DNA of 64,000 bases from Saccharibacillus sacchari DSM 19268 (GTDB lineage Bacteria > Bacillota > Bacilli > Paenibacillales > Paenibacillaceae): positions 4,970,274-5,034,273 of the forward strand of contig NZ_KK073875.1 of NCBI RefSeq assembly GCF_000585395.1. The letters are read 5' to 3'. The position numbers and the translations under genes are program-made. A model generated the notes under the pieces. The model was not told the DNA's origin. It saw only the letters and a program-made list of their open reading frames with translations, and made no database searches. Position 1 is the stretch's first letter; every line of letters starts with the position of its first letter. Below, piece after piece: positions 55,893 to 64,000 of this stretch.

Positions 55893-58073
55893 CTAGGCTT
55901 CAGGCCAGCCCGCATCGCTCCAATCCGCAACGTCGTTCAGGAAGTTTGGCGTCTCGCCGCCATGCAGAACCCATAGCTCATGCAGCGCACGGGTGCAGCC
56001 TACGTACAGCATTTTCGCGTCCCATTCCGAATCCCCGTAGTTCCGACGCCCCGCATCCGCTATGATAACGGCATCAAACTCCAGACCTTTCGACAGATGC
56101 AGAGGAAGCACGGACAGCCCGCCTTCATACTGCGTCATGCTGCCGTCGATCAGGTTCAACTCCGGGAATTCCGGCAGCAAGGCCGCATGTAGCGCGGAAG
56201 CTTGCTCTTGCGTACGCGTAAGCAAAGACACCGTCTTATGCTCGCGTCCCCATAGCGCAGCAATCGCCTTCGCCGCTGCTTGCACGTCAGCCGTTTCTTT
56301 TGCCTCGTCAATGCCGAAATCGATCATGCGAACCCGATTCCCGCTCCGGAACACGGGCACTGCTTCGATGGCATTCGACACGCCCCCCGACAAGATCACG
56401 TTGGCGAAACCGATGATTTCCATCGTCGAACGATAGCTTCGGGTAAGGGCGTGGTACGACGTCTCTTCCGCGCCGAACAGATCGCTCATTTCTTCCCAGG
56501 CATGCACGCCTTTGTAAGCATGAATGCCTTGGGACAGATCGCCGAGGATGGTAAACGAATGTCCGCGGACAAATCGATCCAACACGGAGACTTGTAACGG
56601 CGAAAAATCCTGGGCTTCATCGATGACGATATGGTCGAACCGCTCGATGCCTTCAATACCGTTCAGCAGTTGATGCAGATACAGCAGCGCAGGCAAATCT
56701 TCTTCGCGGAGCCGGCCTTCCTTGAGGTCTTTACGAGTAGACTTCAGTACAGGGGCGGGAATAGCGGCAAAAGCTTCTTGAGGCAAGATGCCCCGTGCAT
56801 CTTTGGCGGCGCCGAAGATTTGCTTGTATAAGGTCAGCGGACTGAAGTCCGGCCATTTTTTCGCATACGCTTTTTCTCGCAATGTCGCTTTTTTCTTATG
56901 CTCTTTGCGTAACGTCTCCGGCTTGACCGGCTTCAATTCCATCTCGATCCAGCGATGAATCCGTGCCAATACGCGTTCCTTCCGCCCGCCTGCCGAGTAA
57001 TGTTTATACTCTTCGGCATACCAATGCAGGATGGTCTCGTAAGGCAGAACTTTCCCGTCCCAAGGCGAGAACTCCAGCTCCGGCGCTCCGGATGCTTCAA
57101 GCGCGGATGCTGCGGCATCGAGCATCGCACGGAAGAGGTCGGAGCCTTTGAAGCGACCCGGCGCGTCTTCTCCCGGTGCCGTTCCTCCAGCCTGTCCGAA
57201 CCAAAAGTCCAATGTTTCCGCCGGATTGGCCAGCATGGATTCCACATCAAGGAGCTTTGCCGCCCAATCGGTGAAGGTCCGCTGTTGAATATCCCCGACG
57301 CCCAGTTCAGGCAGAACGCCGGAGATGTAGTCAAGGAACATGCCGTTTGGCGCAAAAATGATCATTTTCTCGGCCGACACCTGCTCCTGATACTGATACA
57401 GCAGGAAGGCCAGACGATGCAGGGCGACGGTTGTTTTTCCGCTGCCTGCAACGCCCTGAATGATCAACGCTTTATTTTTCTCGGCGCGAATGATCTTGTC
57501 CTGCTCGGCCTGAATCGTCGACACGATATCCCGCAGCCGATTGTCTTTATTTTCGCCGAGTCGATACAGCAGGAATTCATCCGATACCGCCGGTTCCTCG
57601 CCGCCGCGCGTATACGTATCGACGACGCGCTCCAGCTCGGATTTGCGCACCATGATGTTCCGCTTCAGATGAACCTCGCCGCCGATGATGCCTTCGGGCG
57701 CTTCGTATTCGACTCTGTCCTCGCCGCCGGTAAACGAATAGAACAGACTGGCTACAGGCGCGCGCCAATCGATCACGATCGGCAAGCTGCCGGGATCGCG
57801 GCCGTCCAGTCCGGTCTTGCCGATATAGAGCGGAGCCGCGGAAGCTTTGCCGTCCTCTTCGAAGTCCATGCGTCCGAAATACGGCTCCGGTTCCGACTTC
57901 GCTAACCTCTGACGGCGCTCTTCGCGTCCGGCTTCCAGCACTTGCTCGGTAAAATCGTGTCCGGTATACACCGGAACCGCCTGAAGGCGACCCAGCTGCG
58001 TTCCGATCTCTTCCAGAACGGACGACAGCTTGTTTTGCTCTTCCCGATAGGCACTTTGAACGTCTTCACTCAT
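55893..58073 (-). CDS. helD: HelD-like superfamily 1 helicase
   Basis: The 726-residue ATPase has the HelD architecture. An N-terminal coiled coil that would enter the RNA polymerase secondary channel covers about 1-60. The 1A domain has Walker A IIQGVAGSGKTTVALHRLAFLLYQ near residue 210, and VIDEAQDFSPLQVSVLDRF is motif II. Late helicase motifs are LTRSYRSTMEI and LHLSKGLEFDAVIIADA. In Bacillus HelD removes stalled RNA polymerase from DNA. AGGAGG precedes the ATG. It is monocistronic. Confidence 0.92.
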   Translation of the reverse strand: MSEDVQSAYREEQNKLSSVLEEIGTQLGRLQAVPVYTGHDFTEQVLEAGREERRQRLAKSEPEPYFGRMDFEEDGKASAAPLYIGKTGLDGRDPGSLPIVIDWRAPVASLFYSFTGGEDRVEYEAPEGIIGGEVHLKRNIMVRKSELERVVDTYTRGGEEPAVSDEFLLYRLGENKDNRLRDIVSTIQAEQDKIIRAEKNKALIIQGVAGSGKTTVALHRLAFLLYQYQEQVSAEKMIIFAPNGMFLDYISGVLPELGVGDIQQRTFTDWAAKLLDVESMLANPAETLDFWFGQAGGTAPGEDAPGRFKGSDLFRAMLDAAASALEASGAPELEFSPWDGKVLPYETILHWYAEEYKHYSAGGRKERVLARIHRWIEMELKPVKPETLRKEHKKKATLREKAYAKKWPDFSPLTLYKQIFGAAKDARGILPQEAFAAIPAPVLKSTRKDLKEGRLREEDLPALLYLHQLLNGIEGIERFDHIVIDEAQDFSPLQVSVLDRFVRGHSFTILGDLSQGIHAYKGVHAWEEMSDLFGAEETSYHALTRSYRSTMEIIGFANVILSGGVSNAIEAVPVFRSGNRVRMIDFGIDEAKETADVQAAAKAIAALWGREHKTVSLLTRTQEQASALHAALLPEFPELNLIDGSMTQYEGGLSVLPLHLSKGLEFDAVIIADAGRRNYGDSEWDAKMLYVGCTRALHELWVLHGGETPNFLNDVADWSDAGWPEA

Positions 58074-58224
58074 TTTCAGTTACCTCCTAAGATGAGCATT
58101 TTGCACACATGTTCTTGCGAACCGACAAAGCCTGAGCGTATCCCAGATACGCCATGTCGCACAAAATGCCGGAAAAATAATGGCATGCCGCAAACCAAAA
58201 AACGGAAGCGAAAATGCAAAAGGA

Positions 58225-58252
58225 ATATTAGCATAGCACACTTCCATGCAAA
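58225..58252 (-). promoter_or_regulatory. Candidate promoter of helD
   Basis: TTTGCA, 16 bases, then TAATAT on the minus strand, about 150 bases before the ATG. A perfect GCGTATC/GATACGC hairpin lies in the leader. Confidence 0.4.
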
Positions 58253-58283
58253 CGGCTTTAATTATTTGATGAACGATCGCAAT

Positions 58284-58330
58284 AAAAAGAGACACGCGGC
58301 TTTCCTGATCGAAAGTTTCGTGTCCCTTTT
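58284..58330 (-). terminator. Terminator after tcdA
   Basis: GGGACACG and CGTGTCTC pair across a roughly 25-base loop; on the minus strand TTTTTATT follows. It lies 25 bases after the tcdA stop. Confidence 0.7.
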
Positions 58331-58354
58331 CTGATTTTAATGATGAAATTGTGA

Positions 58355-59125
58355 TTATTGCTCCTGATCCGGCAAAGGATGGCCGCCGCGGATCATGAGA
58401 TCCTTGACCACTTCGCTGACCATGATCAAACCTGCAACCGGCGGTACGTAGGCATTGCTCGCCGGCGGCTGCTTGGCTTTGCGAATCTTGGCTCCTGCCG
58501 GCGCAATCTGTTCGGTGACGTCCGGGCGGGGCTTGATCGGCTTCTCCGTCGAAAACACGACCTTGACGCCTTTCTTGATGCCTTCTTCTTTGCGCAGCTT
58601 GTTTCGGATAATACGGGCGATCGGATCCATTTTCGTTTTGGAAATGTCTGCGATCTGGAAGCGCGAAGGGTCCATCTTATTGGCCGCGCCCATGCTGGAG
58701 ATGATCGGAATGCCGCGATTCAAGCACTCTTTGATGATGTGAATTTTGTAAATGATCGTATCGGACGCATCTACGACGTAATCGATCTTGTGCTCGAACA
58801 GCTTCTCGTACGTTTCTTCCGTGTAGAACATGTTCAGCACGATCGTATTGATGTCCGGATTGATCAGTTTGACGCGCTCGGCCATCAGTTCGGTCTTTTG
58901 CTGGCCTACCGTCGTCGTCAATGCATGAATCTGACGGTTGATGTTCGTGATATCCACGACGTCCTTATCGATCATAATCAGCGTTCCGACGCCGGAACGG
59001 GCTAGAGCTTCGACGGCCATTGCCCCTACGCCTCCGATGCCGAGAACGGCTACGGTGCTGTTTTTAAGTTCTTGAATGCCTTCAGGTCCAAGCGCAAGCT
59101 CAGTGCGGGAAAAAGCATGCAGCAT
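58355..59125 (-). CDS. tcdA: tRNA threonylcarbamoyladenosine dehydratase
   Basis: The 256-residue E1-like protein converts t6A at position 37 of ANN-decoding tRNAs to the cyclic form ct6A with ATP. VAVLGIGGVGAMAVEALARSGVGTLIMIDKDVVDITNINRQ at residues 26-66 is the nucleotide-binding region. DYVVDASDTIIYKIHIIKEC and SSMGAANKMDPSRFQIADISKTKMDPIARIIRNKLR match the TcdA/YrvM type rather than MoeB or ThiF. AAGGAGG precedes the ATG. Its place after aspS matches Bacillus hisS-aspS-yrvM. Confidence 0.93.
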   Translation of the reverse strand: MLHAFSRTELALGPEGIQELKNSTVAVLGIGGVGAMAVEALARSGVGTLIMIDKDVVDITNINRQIHALTTTVGQQKTELMAERVKLINPDINTIVLNMFYTEETYEKLFEHKIDYVVDASDTIIYKIHIIKECLNRGIPIISSMGAANKMDPSRFQIADISKTKMDPIARIIRNKLRKEEGIKKGVKVVFSTEKPIKPRPDVTEQIAPAGAKIRKAKQPPASNAYVPPVAGLIMVSEVVKDLMIRGGHPLPDQEQ

Positions 59126-59170
59126 AATCGATGAACCTCCTTGAATTTTTTATGCGTTCTAAACAAACGG

Positions 59171-59203
59171 AAAAGGCATACCGGCCTGAGCCGGCTGCCT
59201 TTC
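59171..59203 (-). terminator. Terminator after aspS
   Basis: AAAGGCAGCCGGC and GCCGGTATGCCTTT pair around CTGA, then TTCCGTTTGTTT on the minus strand. It lies between aspS and tcdA, so tcdA may be only partly co-transcribed. Confidence 0.7.
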
Positions 59204-59220
59204 TATCGTCGTGCGAGTGC

Positions 59221-61029
59221 TTAAGCTTGCTGAGTTTCGCCTTCGGAAGCCGCCGGCTTTTTAGCCGGCTTCGGTGCGAGTTTGATGTGCAGTTGATCAA
59301 GCTGACCTTTGTCGACGGTCGATGGCGCGTTCATCAACAAGTCGGTTGCGCTCGCCGTTTTCGGGAAAGCAATCGTCTCGCGCAGGTTCGTACGCTGCGT
59401 GAGCAGCATCACCAGACGGTCGAAGCCGAATGCGAATCCGCCGTGCGGAGGCGTACCGTATTGGAACGCGTCGAGCAGGAAGCCGAATTGTTCTTGCGCG
59501 GTTTCTTCCGAAATGCCGAGCAGCTTGAACATCTTCTGCTGCAGATCGTGTTCGAAGATTCGCAGCGAACCGCCGCCGACTTCGTAGCCGTTCAATACGA
59601 GGTCGTACGCTTGAGCGCGAACCGCACCCGGGTCGGTCTCGAACAGTTCCAGATCTTCTTCCAGCGGACGAGTGAACGGATGGTGTTCCGCTACATAGCG
59701 CTTGGATTCTTCGTCGTAGCTGAGCAGCGGGAATTCAAGCACCCATGCGAATTTGTAAATGCTGTCGTCGATCAGGCCCAGTTGACGTCCGATCTTCAGA
59801 CGCAGCGCGCCCAGCACGTCGGCTACAACCTGTTTTTTGTCGGCCGAGAACAGCAGCAAGTCGCCCACTTCGGCATCCGTGCGCTCGCGCAGCGCTTCGA
59901 TGACTTCCTCGCTCATGAACTTCACGATCGGTCCCTTGAAGCCGTCTTCCTTAACTTGGATCCAAGCCAGGCCTTTTGCGCCGTAACGCGCCGCGTAAGG
60001 ACCGAGATCGTCGATCTCTTTACGCGTCCAAGTGCCGCAGCCTTTCGCGTTCAGCACTTTGACCTGACCGCCGCTTGCAATTACCGAAGCAAAGACTTTC
60101 ACTTCGCTCGTTTCTACGATGTCGCCCACGTCAACCAGTTCCATGCCGAAACGCAGATCCGGTTTGTCGGAACCGTATTTGCTCATGGCTTCGGCATGCG
60201 TCAGACGTTGGAACGGAAGTTGAACTTCCACGCCGATCGTTTCGCGGAACAGTTTCGCCATCAGCTCTTCGATCATGCCGAGGATTTCGTCGCGCGACAC
60301 GAAAGACATCTCAAGGTCGACTTGCGTGAATTCCGGTTGACGGTCGGACCGAAGGTCTTCGTCGCGGAAACAGCGGGCGATCTGATAATAACGTTCCAAA
60401 CCGCTGACCATCAGCAATTGCTTGAAGATTTGCGGCGATTGCGGCAAAGCGAAGAATTCGCCTTCATGCACGCGGCTCGGCACCAAATAATCGCGTGCGC
60501 CTTCCGGCGTGCTCTTTGTCAGGATCGGTGTTTCGACTTCAACAAACTCTTGCGCATCAAGGAAGTTACGGAAGATTTTCGCCGACTGCGAACGCAGCAT
60601 CAGCGTTTTTTGCATTTCCGGACGGCGCAGGTCAAGGTAACGATATTTCAAACGCAGTGCTTCATCGACTTCGATGCCGTCTTCGATAAAGAACGGAGGC
60701 GTCTTCGCCGCGTTCAACACTTCAATTTCCGTCACGCGAACTTCAAGCTCGCCAGTCGGCAGGTTTTTGTTAACCGTTTCTTCTTCGCGTTTAACGACTG
60801 TTCCTTTAACAGCCAGCACATACTCCGTACGCACGCGTTCTGCCGTTTGCAACGCTTCGCCCGAATAAGCCGGGTTGAAAACGACTTGCACGATACCGCT
60901 GCGGTCGCGCAGGTCGATAAACAATACGCCCCCGAGGTCGCGGCGGGTTTGTACCCAACCGTTCAGTGTAACGTTCTCTCCGATTTGTGCCGACGTGATT
61001 TGTCCGCAGTGATGAGTCCTGAGCATCAT
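59221..61029 (-). CDS. aspS: Aspartyl-tRNA synthetase
   Basis: The 602-residue class IIb synthetase has an N-terminal OB anticodon-binding domain ([22 protein letters not shown]). Class II motif 2 is [26 protein letters not shown], the bacterial GAD insertion covers about residues 300-400, and motif 3 is [13 protein letters not shown] near residue 550. An alanine- and lysine-rich tail ends the protein. Whether it is discriminating for Asp versus Asn tRNA cannot be judged here. GGAG lies nine bases before the first ATG. It lies 55 bases after hisS and shares its T-box leader. Confidence 0.96.
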   Translation of the reverse strand: MMLRTHHCGQITSAQIGENVTLNGWVQTRRDLGGVLFIDLRDRSGIVQVVFNPAYSGEALQTAERVRTEYVLAVKGTVVKREEETVNKNLPTGELEVRVTEIEVLNAAKTPPFFIEDGIEVDEALRLKYRYLDLRRPEMQKTLMLRSQSAKIFRNFLDAQEFVEVETPILTKSTPEGARDYLVPSRVHEGEFFALPQSPQIFKQLLMVSGLERYYQIARCFRDEDLRSDRQPEFTQVDLEMSFVSRDEILGMIEELMAKLFRETIGVEVQLPFQRLTHAEAMSKYGSDKPDLRFGMELVDVGDIVETSEVKVFASVIASGGQVKVLNAKGCGTWTRKEIDDLGPYAARYGAKGLAWIQVKEDGFKGPIVKFMSEEVIEALRERTDAEVGDLLLFSADKKQVVADVLGALRLKIGRQLGLIDDSIYKFAWVLEFPLLSYDEESKRYVAEHHPFTRPLEEDLELFETDPGAVRAQAYDLVLNGYEVGGGSLRIFEHDLQQKMFKLLGISEETAQEQFGFLLDAFQYGTPPHGGFAFGFDRLVMLLTQRTNLRETIAFPKTASATDLLMNAPSTVDKGQLDQLHIKLAPKPAKKPAASEGETQQA

Positions 61030-61084
61030 AAGGTTAATCTCCTTTGGTTGTGAAAGTATGGTTGATTTCGTTACGTCCGAAAGC

Positions 61085-62332
61085 CTATTTCAATACGGAA
61101 GCCAGATCGTCCAGCGCAACCGTCACCTGTTCGCGCGTTTCCATCGACTTGACCGCGATCTCGCCGCGTTCCAATTCGTCGTCGCCGAGAATAGCCGTGT
61201 AGCGCGCTTGCAGACGATCCGCCGATTTCATCTGTGCTTTCATTTTACGATCCAGATAATCGCGTTCGGCCGAGAAACCCAAGCGGCGCAGCTTATGAAG
61301 CTGCTTTGTAATCTCCGCATTTGCCTTCTCGCCCAATCCGATCAGATAAAGATCCAACGGCAGTTCGGCTTCGATTTGCGTTTGTTGGTCAGCCAGCAGC
61401 AGTTGCAGACGCTCCATGCCGATCGCCATGCCGATACCCGGTTGATCCGGTCCGCCGACTTCGGCAACCAATTTGTTATAACGGCCGCCGCCGCCGATCG
61501 TATCGATCGCGCCGATTCCGCTTTTCGTTTTGAACTCGAACGCCGTCAGCGTGTAGTAATCCAGACCCCTTACGAGACGCGGATTGATCGTGTATTCGAC
61601 GCCCATCGCCGTCAGATTGCTTTTAACCGCCTCAAAGTGCGTGCGGCTTTCTTCATCCAGGCTATCCAGAATGGAAGGCGCGTCGGTGAATTTGTCCTGA
61701 TCGACTTTGCAGTCGAGCACGCGCAGCGGATTGCGGTCGATCCGGCTCTGACAGTCTTTGCACAGGCTGTCTCGCATGGGATTCAGGAACGCAAGCAATT
61801 TGTCGTTATAATCCGCGCGAGTTGCCGCATTACCGACCGAATTGATCTCGACGCTCGTTCCTTTCAAGCCGATATCTTCGAAGAATTGCAATCCGAAAGC
61901 AATGACTTCCGCGTCGATTGCCGGTTCTACAGAACCGATCGCTTCAATACCGAATTGGTGGAATTGACGGTACCGTCCCGCCTGCGGGCGCTCCTGACGG
62001 AACATAGGTCCGATGTAAAACAGCTTGGACACGTCCGGCTCGCCGTAGATTTTGTTCTCCACGTAAGCGCGAACGACGCCTGCCGTGCCTTCGGGCCGCA
62101 GCGTCATGCCGCGTCCGCCCATGTCCTGGAACGAGAACATTTCTTTCTGCACGATATCCGTCGTCTCGCCTACCCCGCGTTGGAACAGCTGGGTATATTC
62201 GAAGATCGGGGTGCGAATTTCGCGGTAATTAAACCGTCTGCACAAATCGCGTGCCTTGCTCTCTACGTACTGCCATTTTTCTACTGTTCCCGGCAAAAAA
62301 TCAAGGGTGCCTTTCGGCTTTTGAAAATCCAT
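61085..62332 (-). CDS. hisS: Histidyl-tRNA synthetase
   Basis: The 415-residue class II synthetase begins [15 protein letters not shown]. Motif 2 lies in [18 protein letters not shown] with the [24 protein letters not shown] region. The histidine-binding signatures are [16 protein letters not shown] and [14 protein letters not shown]. The C-terminal anticodon-binding domain starts near residue 325. AAGGAAAG precedes the ATG. It is the first gene of hisS-aspS, behind a T-box leader. Confidence 0.96.
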   Translation of the reverse strand: MDFQKPKGTLDFLPGTVEKWQYVESKARDLCRRFNYREIRTPIFEYTQLFQRGVGETTDIVQKEMFSFQDMGGRGMTLRPEGTAGVVRAYVENKIYGEPDVSKLFYIGPMFRQERPQAGRYRQFHQFGIEAIGSVEPAIDAEVIAFGLQFFEDIGLKGTSVEINSVGNAATRADYNDKLLAFLNPMRDSLCKDCQSRIDRNPLRVLDCKVDQDKFTDAPSILDSLDEESRTHFEAVKSNLTAMGVEYTINPRLVRGLDYYTLTAFEFKTKSGIGAIDTIGGGGRYNKLVAEVGGPDQPGIGMAIGMERLQLLLADQQTQIEAELPLDLYLIGLGEKANAEITKQLHKLRRLGFSAERDYLDRKMKAQMKSADRLQARYTAILGDDELERGEIAVKSMETREQVTVALDDLASVLK

Positions 62333-62389
62333 GTTATTCTCTTTCCTTCCTTTCCGGCTTGCGCGGCCGGGTGCTTGTATAAAAATACC

Positions 62390-62446
62390 AAAAAGCCCCC
62401 CGTCCGCCGTCTATGCCGTTAGTACGCATAGTACAGGGACGAGGGA
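62390..62446 (-). terminator. T-box attenuator terminator of hisS
   Basis: GTCC-CGTCC-ATGC on one side pairs with GCAT-GGACGGGG on the other, followed on the minus strand by CTTTTTGG. It competes with the T-box antiterminator. Confidence 0.75.
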
Positions 62447-62828
62447 CCGTAATTACGAATCTCCCGTGGTGCCACCCACATTTCGGGAACGCCTCTCGAA
62501 CACCTGCGCAGCCAAACCGGCAAGATCGAGAGAAGCGAAAGCCCGCTTCATTAAACGACGGTTAACGCCCGTCTATTTCGCGCATCGGCTACTGGAACTC
62601 CAAAAAGGATCATCCAAGCTGTAAGCCTGGCTCTTTTTCCGTCGTTCGCCGTGCGTTCTCGGGGAGGTCTTTGGTTCGGTCGCCACGCGGAATTCTTCCA
62701 GCCACGGAATTCCTCTCTTGTGCGCTTTGATGCCCGAATTACTTTTTCCCGTCATCGAATCGTGATATTCGCCGTAAGTCAATCCGTCCGATCCGGCACG
62801 AAAAGGCTCACTGCGTTTGTTATATTTT
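62390..62828 (-). ncRNA. T-box leader of hisS-aspS (apparent Asp specifier GAC)
   Basis: The minus strand has the invariant TGGGTGGCACCACGG at 62478-62465, followed by an intrinsic terminator at 62390-62446. Stem I can be drawn with a GATGA K-turn, lower helix GGGA/TCCC, an AGTA S-turn and upper helix TTCGG/CCGAA. Aligned by hand with the alaS leader of this window, the specifier triplet is GAC at 62669-62667, an aspartate codon. The leader is unusually long, about 435 bases. Confidence 0.88.
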
Positions 62829-62831
62829 ATG

Positions 62832-62860
62832 ATTGTAATCAAGTACATGACTAAAGTCAA
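62832..62860 (-). promoter_or_regulatory. Sigma-A promoter of the hisS T-box transcript
   Basis: TTGACT, 17 bases, then TACAAT on the minus strand, near consensus. A perfect palindrome CGTTTGCGCAAACG lies at 62862-62875, one base upstream of the -35. Confidence 0.8.
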
Positions 62861-62901
62861 CCGTTTGCGCAAACGTAACATGAAGTCTTTTCACGAAAAG
62901 C

Positions 62902-62934
62902 AAAAAAAAGACCCGCAGGCTGCTGCCGCGAGTC
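62902..62934 (-). terminator. Terminator of the Gly-rich small gene
   Basis: GACTCGCGGC and GCCTGCGGGTC pair with mismatches around AGCA, then eight T on the minus strand. Confidence 0.8.
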
Positions 62935-63032
62935 GTTCCAAATATATCTAAGGGGGTCATGCCTTTACTATAACGATTGCTTGTTAAAGGAATGTGAATC
63001 TAATATTACAATTGCATTACAAGTGTCTTTTA

Positions 63033-63485
63033 TCAATCGTAGACGTGCACGTAACCGTTGTTGTTGCGCAGCTTGCGCACGACGTCCATATAATCTTCTT
63101 CCTTTACTTTGACGGAAAGGGTGTACGTCAAATCGCGCAGGTCGGCGTCGGAAGCGTTCTCATTGACGTCCATCACGTCGTCTTTGTCGATCGGACGTCC
63201 GCCTACCGCGCTGCTATCGCTCGGAGGAGGTACCGGCACGGCTTGATCGCCGATCATGCTTCCTGCTCCGCCCGCAGCGGCAGTTCCGCCCGTGTAGGTC
63301 GTGTTGTTCGCTCCGGAGAGCGGTACCAAAGGCACGACGACGCGGCCGCCGCGGTCTCCGCCGAAGCCTACTCCGCCTTGGAGTTCCCCGACTTCAAGCT
63401 GCTCCGTAGTAAAGGTCATCAAACTCATTCGTGCGCCTTCCGCTTCGCTTTCCGTTCTGAAATAGGCCTGGATATGTTTCGACAT
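63033..63485 (-). CDS. Gly-rich small protein, unknown
   Basis: The 150-residue protein begins MSKHIQAYFRTESEAEGARM. It has a beta-alpha type N-terminal segment (about 1-35), a Gly/Val/Pro-rich linker (about 36-105) and a C-terminal segment (LTYTLSVKVKEEDYMDVVRKLRNNNGYVHVYD). The two ends could form one small ferredoxin-like domain split by the linker, as in YflT-type stress proteins, but this is only a shape resemblance. GGAGGG precedes the ATG. It is monocistronic, with a terminator after it and a hairpin before it. Confidence 0.7.
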   Translation of the reverse strand: MSKHIQAYFRTESEAEGARMSLMTFTTEQLEVGELQGGVGFGGDRGGRVVVPLVPLSGANNTTYTGGTAAAGGAGSMIGDQAVPVPPPSDSSAVGGRPIDKDDVMDVNENASDADLRDLTYTLSVKVKEEDYMDVVRKLRNNNGYVHVYD

Positions 63486-63564
63486 CGTAATTCCCTCCTT
63501 TGTATTGGACGTTCATGTATTGCATGTATTGCCATTGTGCCTGAACTGTGAAGTTTATAGGGAA

Positions 63565-63589
63565 GCGAAGTCGGCTGAGCCGACTTCGC
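63565..63589 (-). terminator. Hairpin after the DJ-1/PfpI gene
   Basis: GCGAAGTCGGC and GCCGACTTCGC are perfect 11-base arms with a TGA loop, 11 bases after the stop. There is no T-run, so termination may be weak or the hairpin may only protect the mRNA end. Confidence 0.6.
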
Positions 63590-63599
63590 GGACCTTCGT

Positions 63600-64000
63600 T
63601 TACAAAGCTTTTAACAGTTCGCGCACGAACGCTGGCTCGTCTTCCGGCGTACGGGAAGTGATGAAGTTGCCGTCTACGACCACTTCTTCGTCTTTGAAGC
63701 GAGCGCCCGCATTCACCATGTCGTCCTGCAAAGGCGGATACGAAGTAATCGTGCGTCCTTTGAGCAGATCGGCGCTGGCCAGGATTTGCGGTCCGTGACA
63801 GATGGACGCGATCGGTTTTTTGGAAGCATTGACGTCTTTGACGAATTGCAGCACATGTTCGTCAAGGCGCAGATTTTCCGGCGAAGAACCTCCCGGAATA
63901 ACAACGGCATCGTAGTCCGACGCTTTGGCTTCGGAGATCGCTTTTTCCGTCGTATATTCGGCTTTGCCGAGCTTTCCTTTTACCGTTTGCCCGGCTTTCA
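63600..64000 (-). CDS. DJ-1/PfpI family protein, C-terminal part
   Basis: About 133 C-terminal residues are present; the start lies beyond the right edge. The reading is ...AEYTTEKAISEAKASDYDAV, VIPGGSSPENL, then PIASICHGPQILASADLL with the nucleophilic cysteine elbow. GRTITSYPPLQDDMVNAGARF and GNFITSRTPEDEPAFVRELLKAL follow. This is the YraA/YfkM type of intracellular DJ-1/PfpI protein, whose members act as glyoxalase/deglycase-like enzymes or general-stress proteins. The exact activity is not certain. Confidence 0.9.
   Translation of the reverse strand, partial: KAGQTVKGKLGKAEYTTEKAISEAKASDYDAVVIPGGSSPENLRLDEHVLQFVKDVNASKKPIASICHGPQILASADLLKGRTITSYPPLQDDMVNAGARFKDEEVVVDGNFITSRTPEDEPAFVRELLKAL

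Noticed and set aside
62573-62881. A 102-codon open frame upstream of hisS
   Set aside because: It runs through the T-box leader and its promoter; the conserved RNA elements explain the sequence better.

Overview
The window reads as ordinary chromosome of a Gram-positive Firmicute, most likely Paenibacillaceae (Saccharibacillus or a close Paenibacillus relative). The evidence is T-box leaders ahead of alaS and hisS-aspS, a tandem glycine riboswitch, the order alaS-ireB-ruvX-DUF1292-mltG-U32-U32, CymR beside a cysteine desulfurase, GlcT with a RAT site, and strong Shine-Dalgarno sequences. No rRNA, tRNA, insertion sequence, prophage or CRISPR array was seen. The genus is inference.

Layout. 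1-5525: glycine cleavage, with a gcvH fragment divergent from riboswitch-controlled gcvT-gcvPA-gcvPB, then peptide deformylase. 5598-10328: a small membrane protein, then (minus strand) glcT, a PTS IIBA protein without its IIC channel, ptsH and ptsI. 10445-15380: YitT-type membrane protein, NfeD-flotillin under a sigma-W-like promoter, and two exported proteins, one frameshifted. 15547-21863: iron alcohol dehydrogenase and the Leloir operon galK-galE-galT, divergent from an AraC regulator. 22071-27331: aldo/keto reductase, HAD-sirtuin pair, anchored alpha/beta hydrolase, KDPG aldolase and a KGG stress protein. 27630-36768: ilvD, polysaccharide deacetylase, AI-2E-family permease, catalase and a chemoreceptor. 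37220-45549: the conserved alaS to U32 cluster on the minus strand. 45695-48906: cysteine desulfurase and cymR, divergent from mnmA. 49046-58073: LCP protein, rarA, pyruvate oxidase, a membrane diguanylate cyclase and a HelD-like helicase. 58355-62332: hisS-aspS-tcdA behind a T-box. 63033-64000: a Gly-rich small protein and the end of a DJ-1/PfpI protein.

How the genes fit together. Several regulatory links can be read directly: glycine to gcvT-PA-PB; GlcT to the RAT site ahead of IIBA; uncharged tRNA to alaS and to hisS-aspS, whose specifier triplet looks like GAC (Asp). Candidate sigma-B promoters precede catalase, pyruvate oxidase and the KGG protein, whose Bacillus counterparts are general-stress genes. 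Much of the translation-quality machinery (alaS, hisS, aspS, tcdA, mnmA, two tRNA-hydroxylation U32 proteins, def) lies here.

The most unusual observations are a ptsG slot reduced to a IIBA protein that keeps the GlcT/RAT control, long inverted repeats on both sides of the chemoreceptor gene, a diverged intergenic repeat present twice, and a frameshift separating a signal peptide from its mature domain. I found no clear new multi-gene system such as a defence island or biosynthetic cluster.
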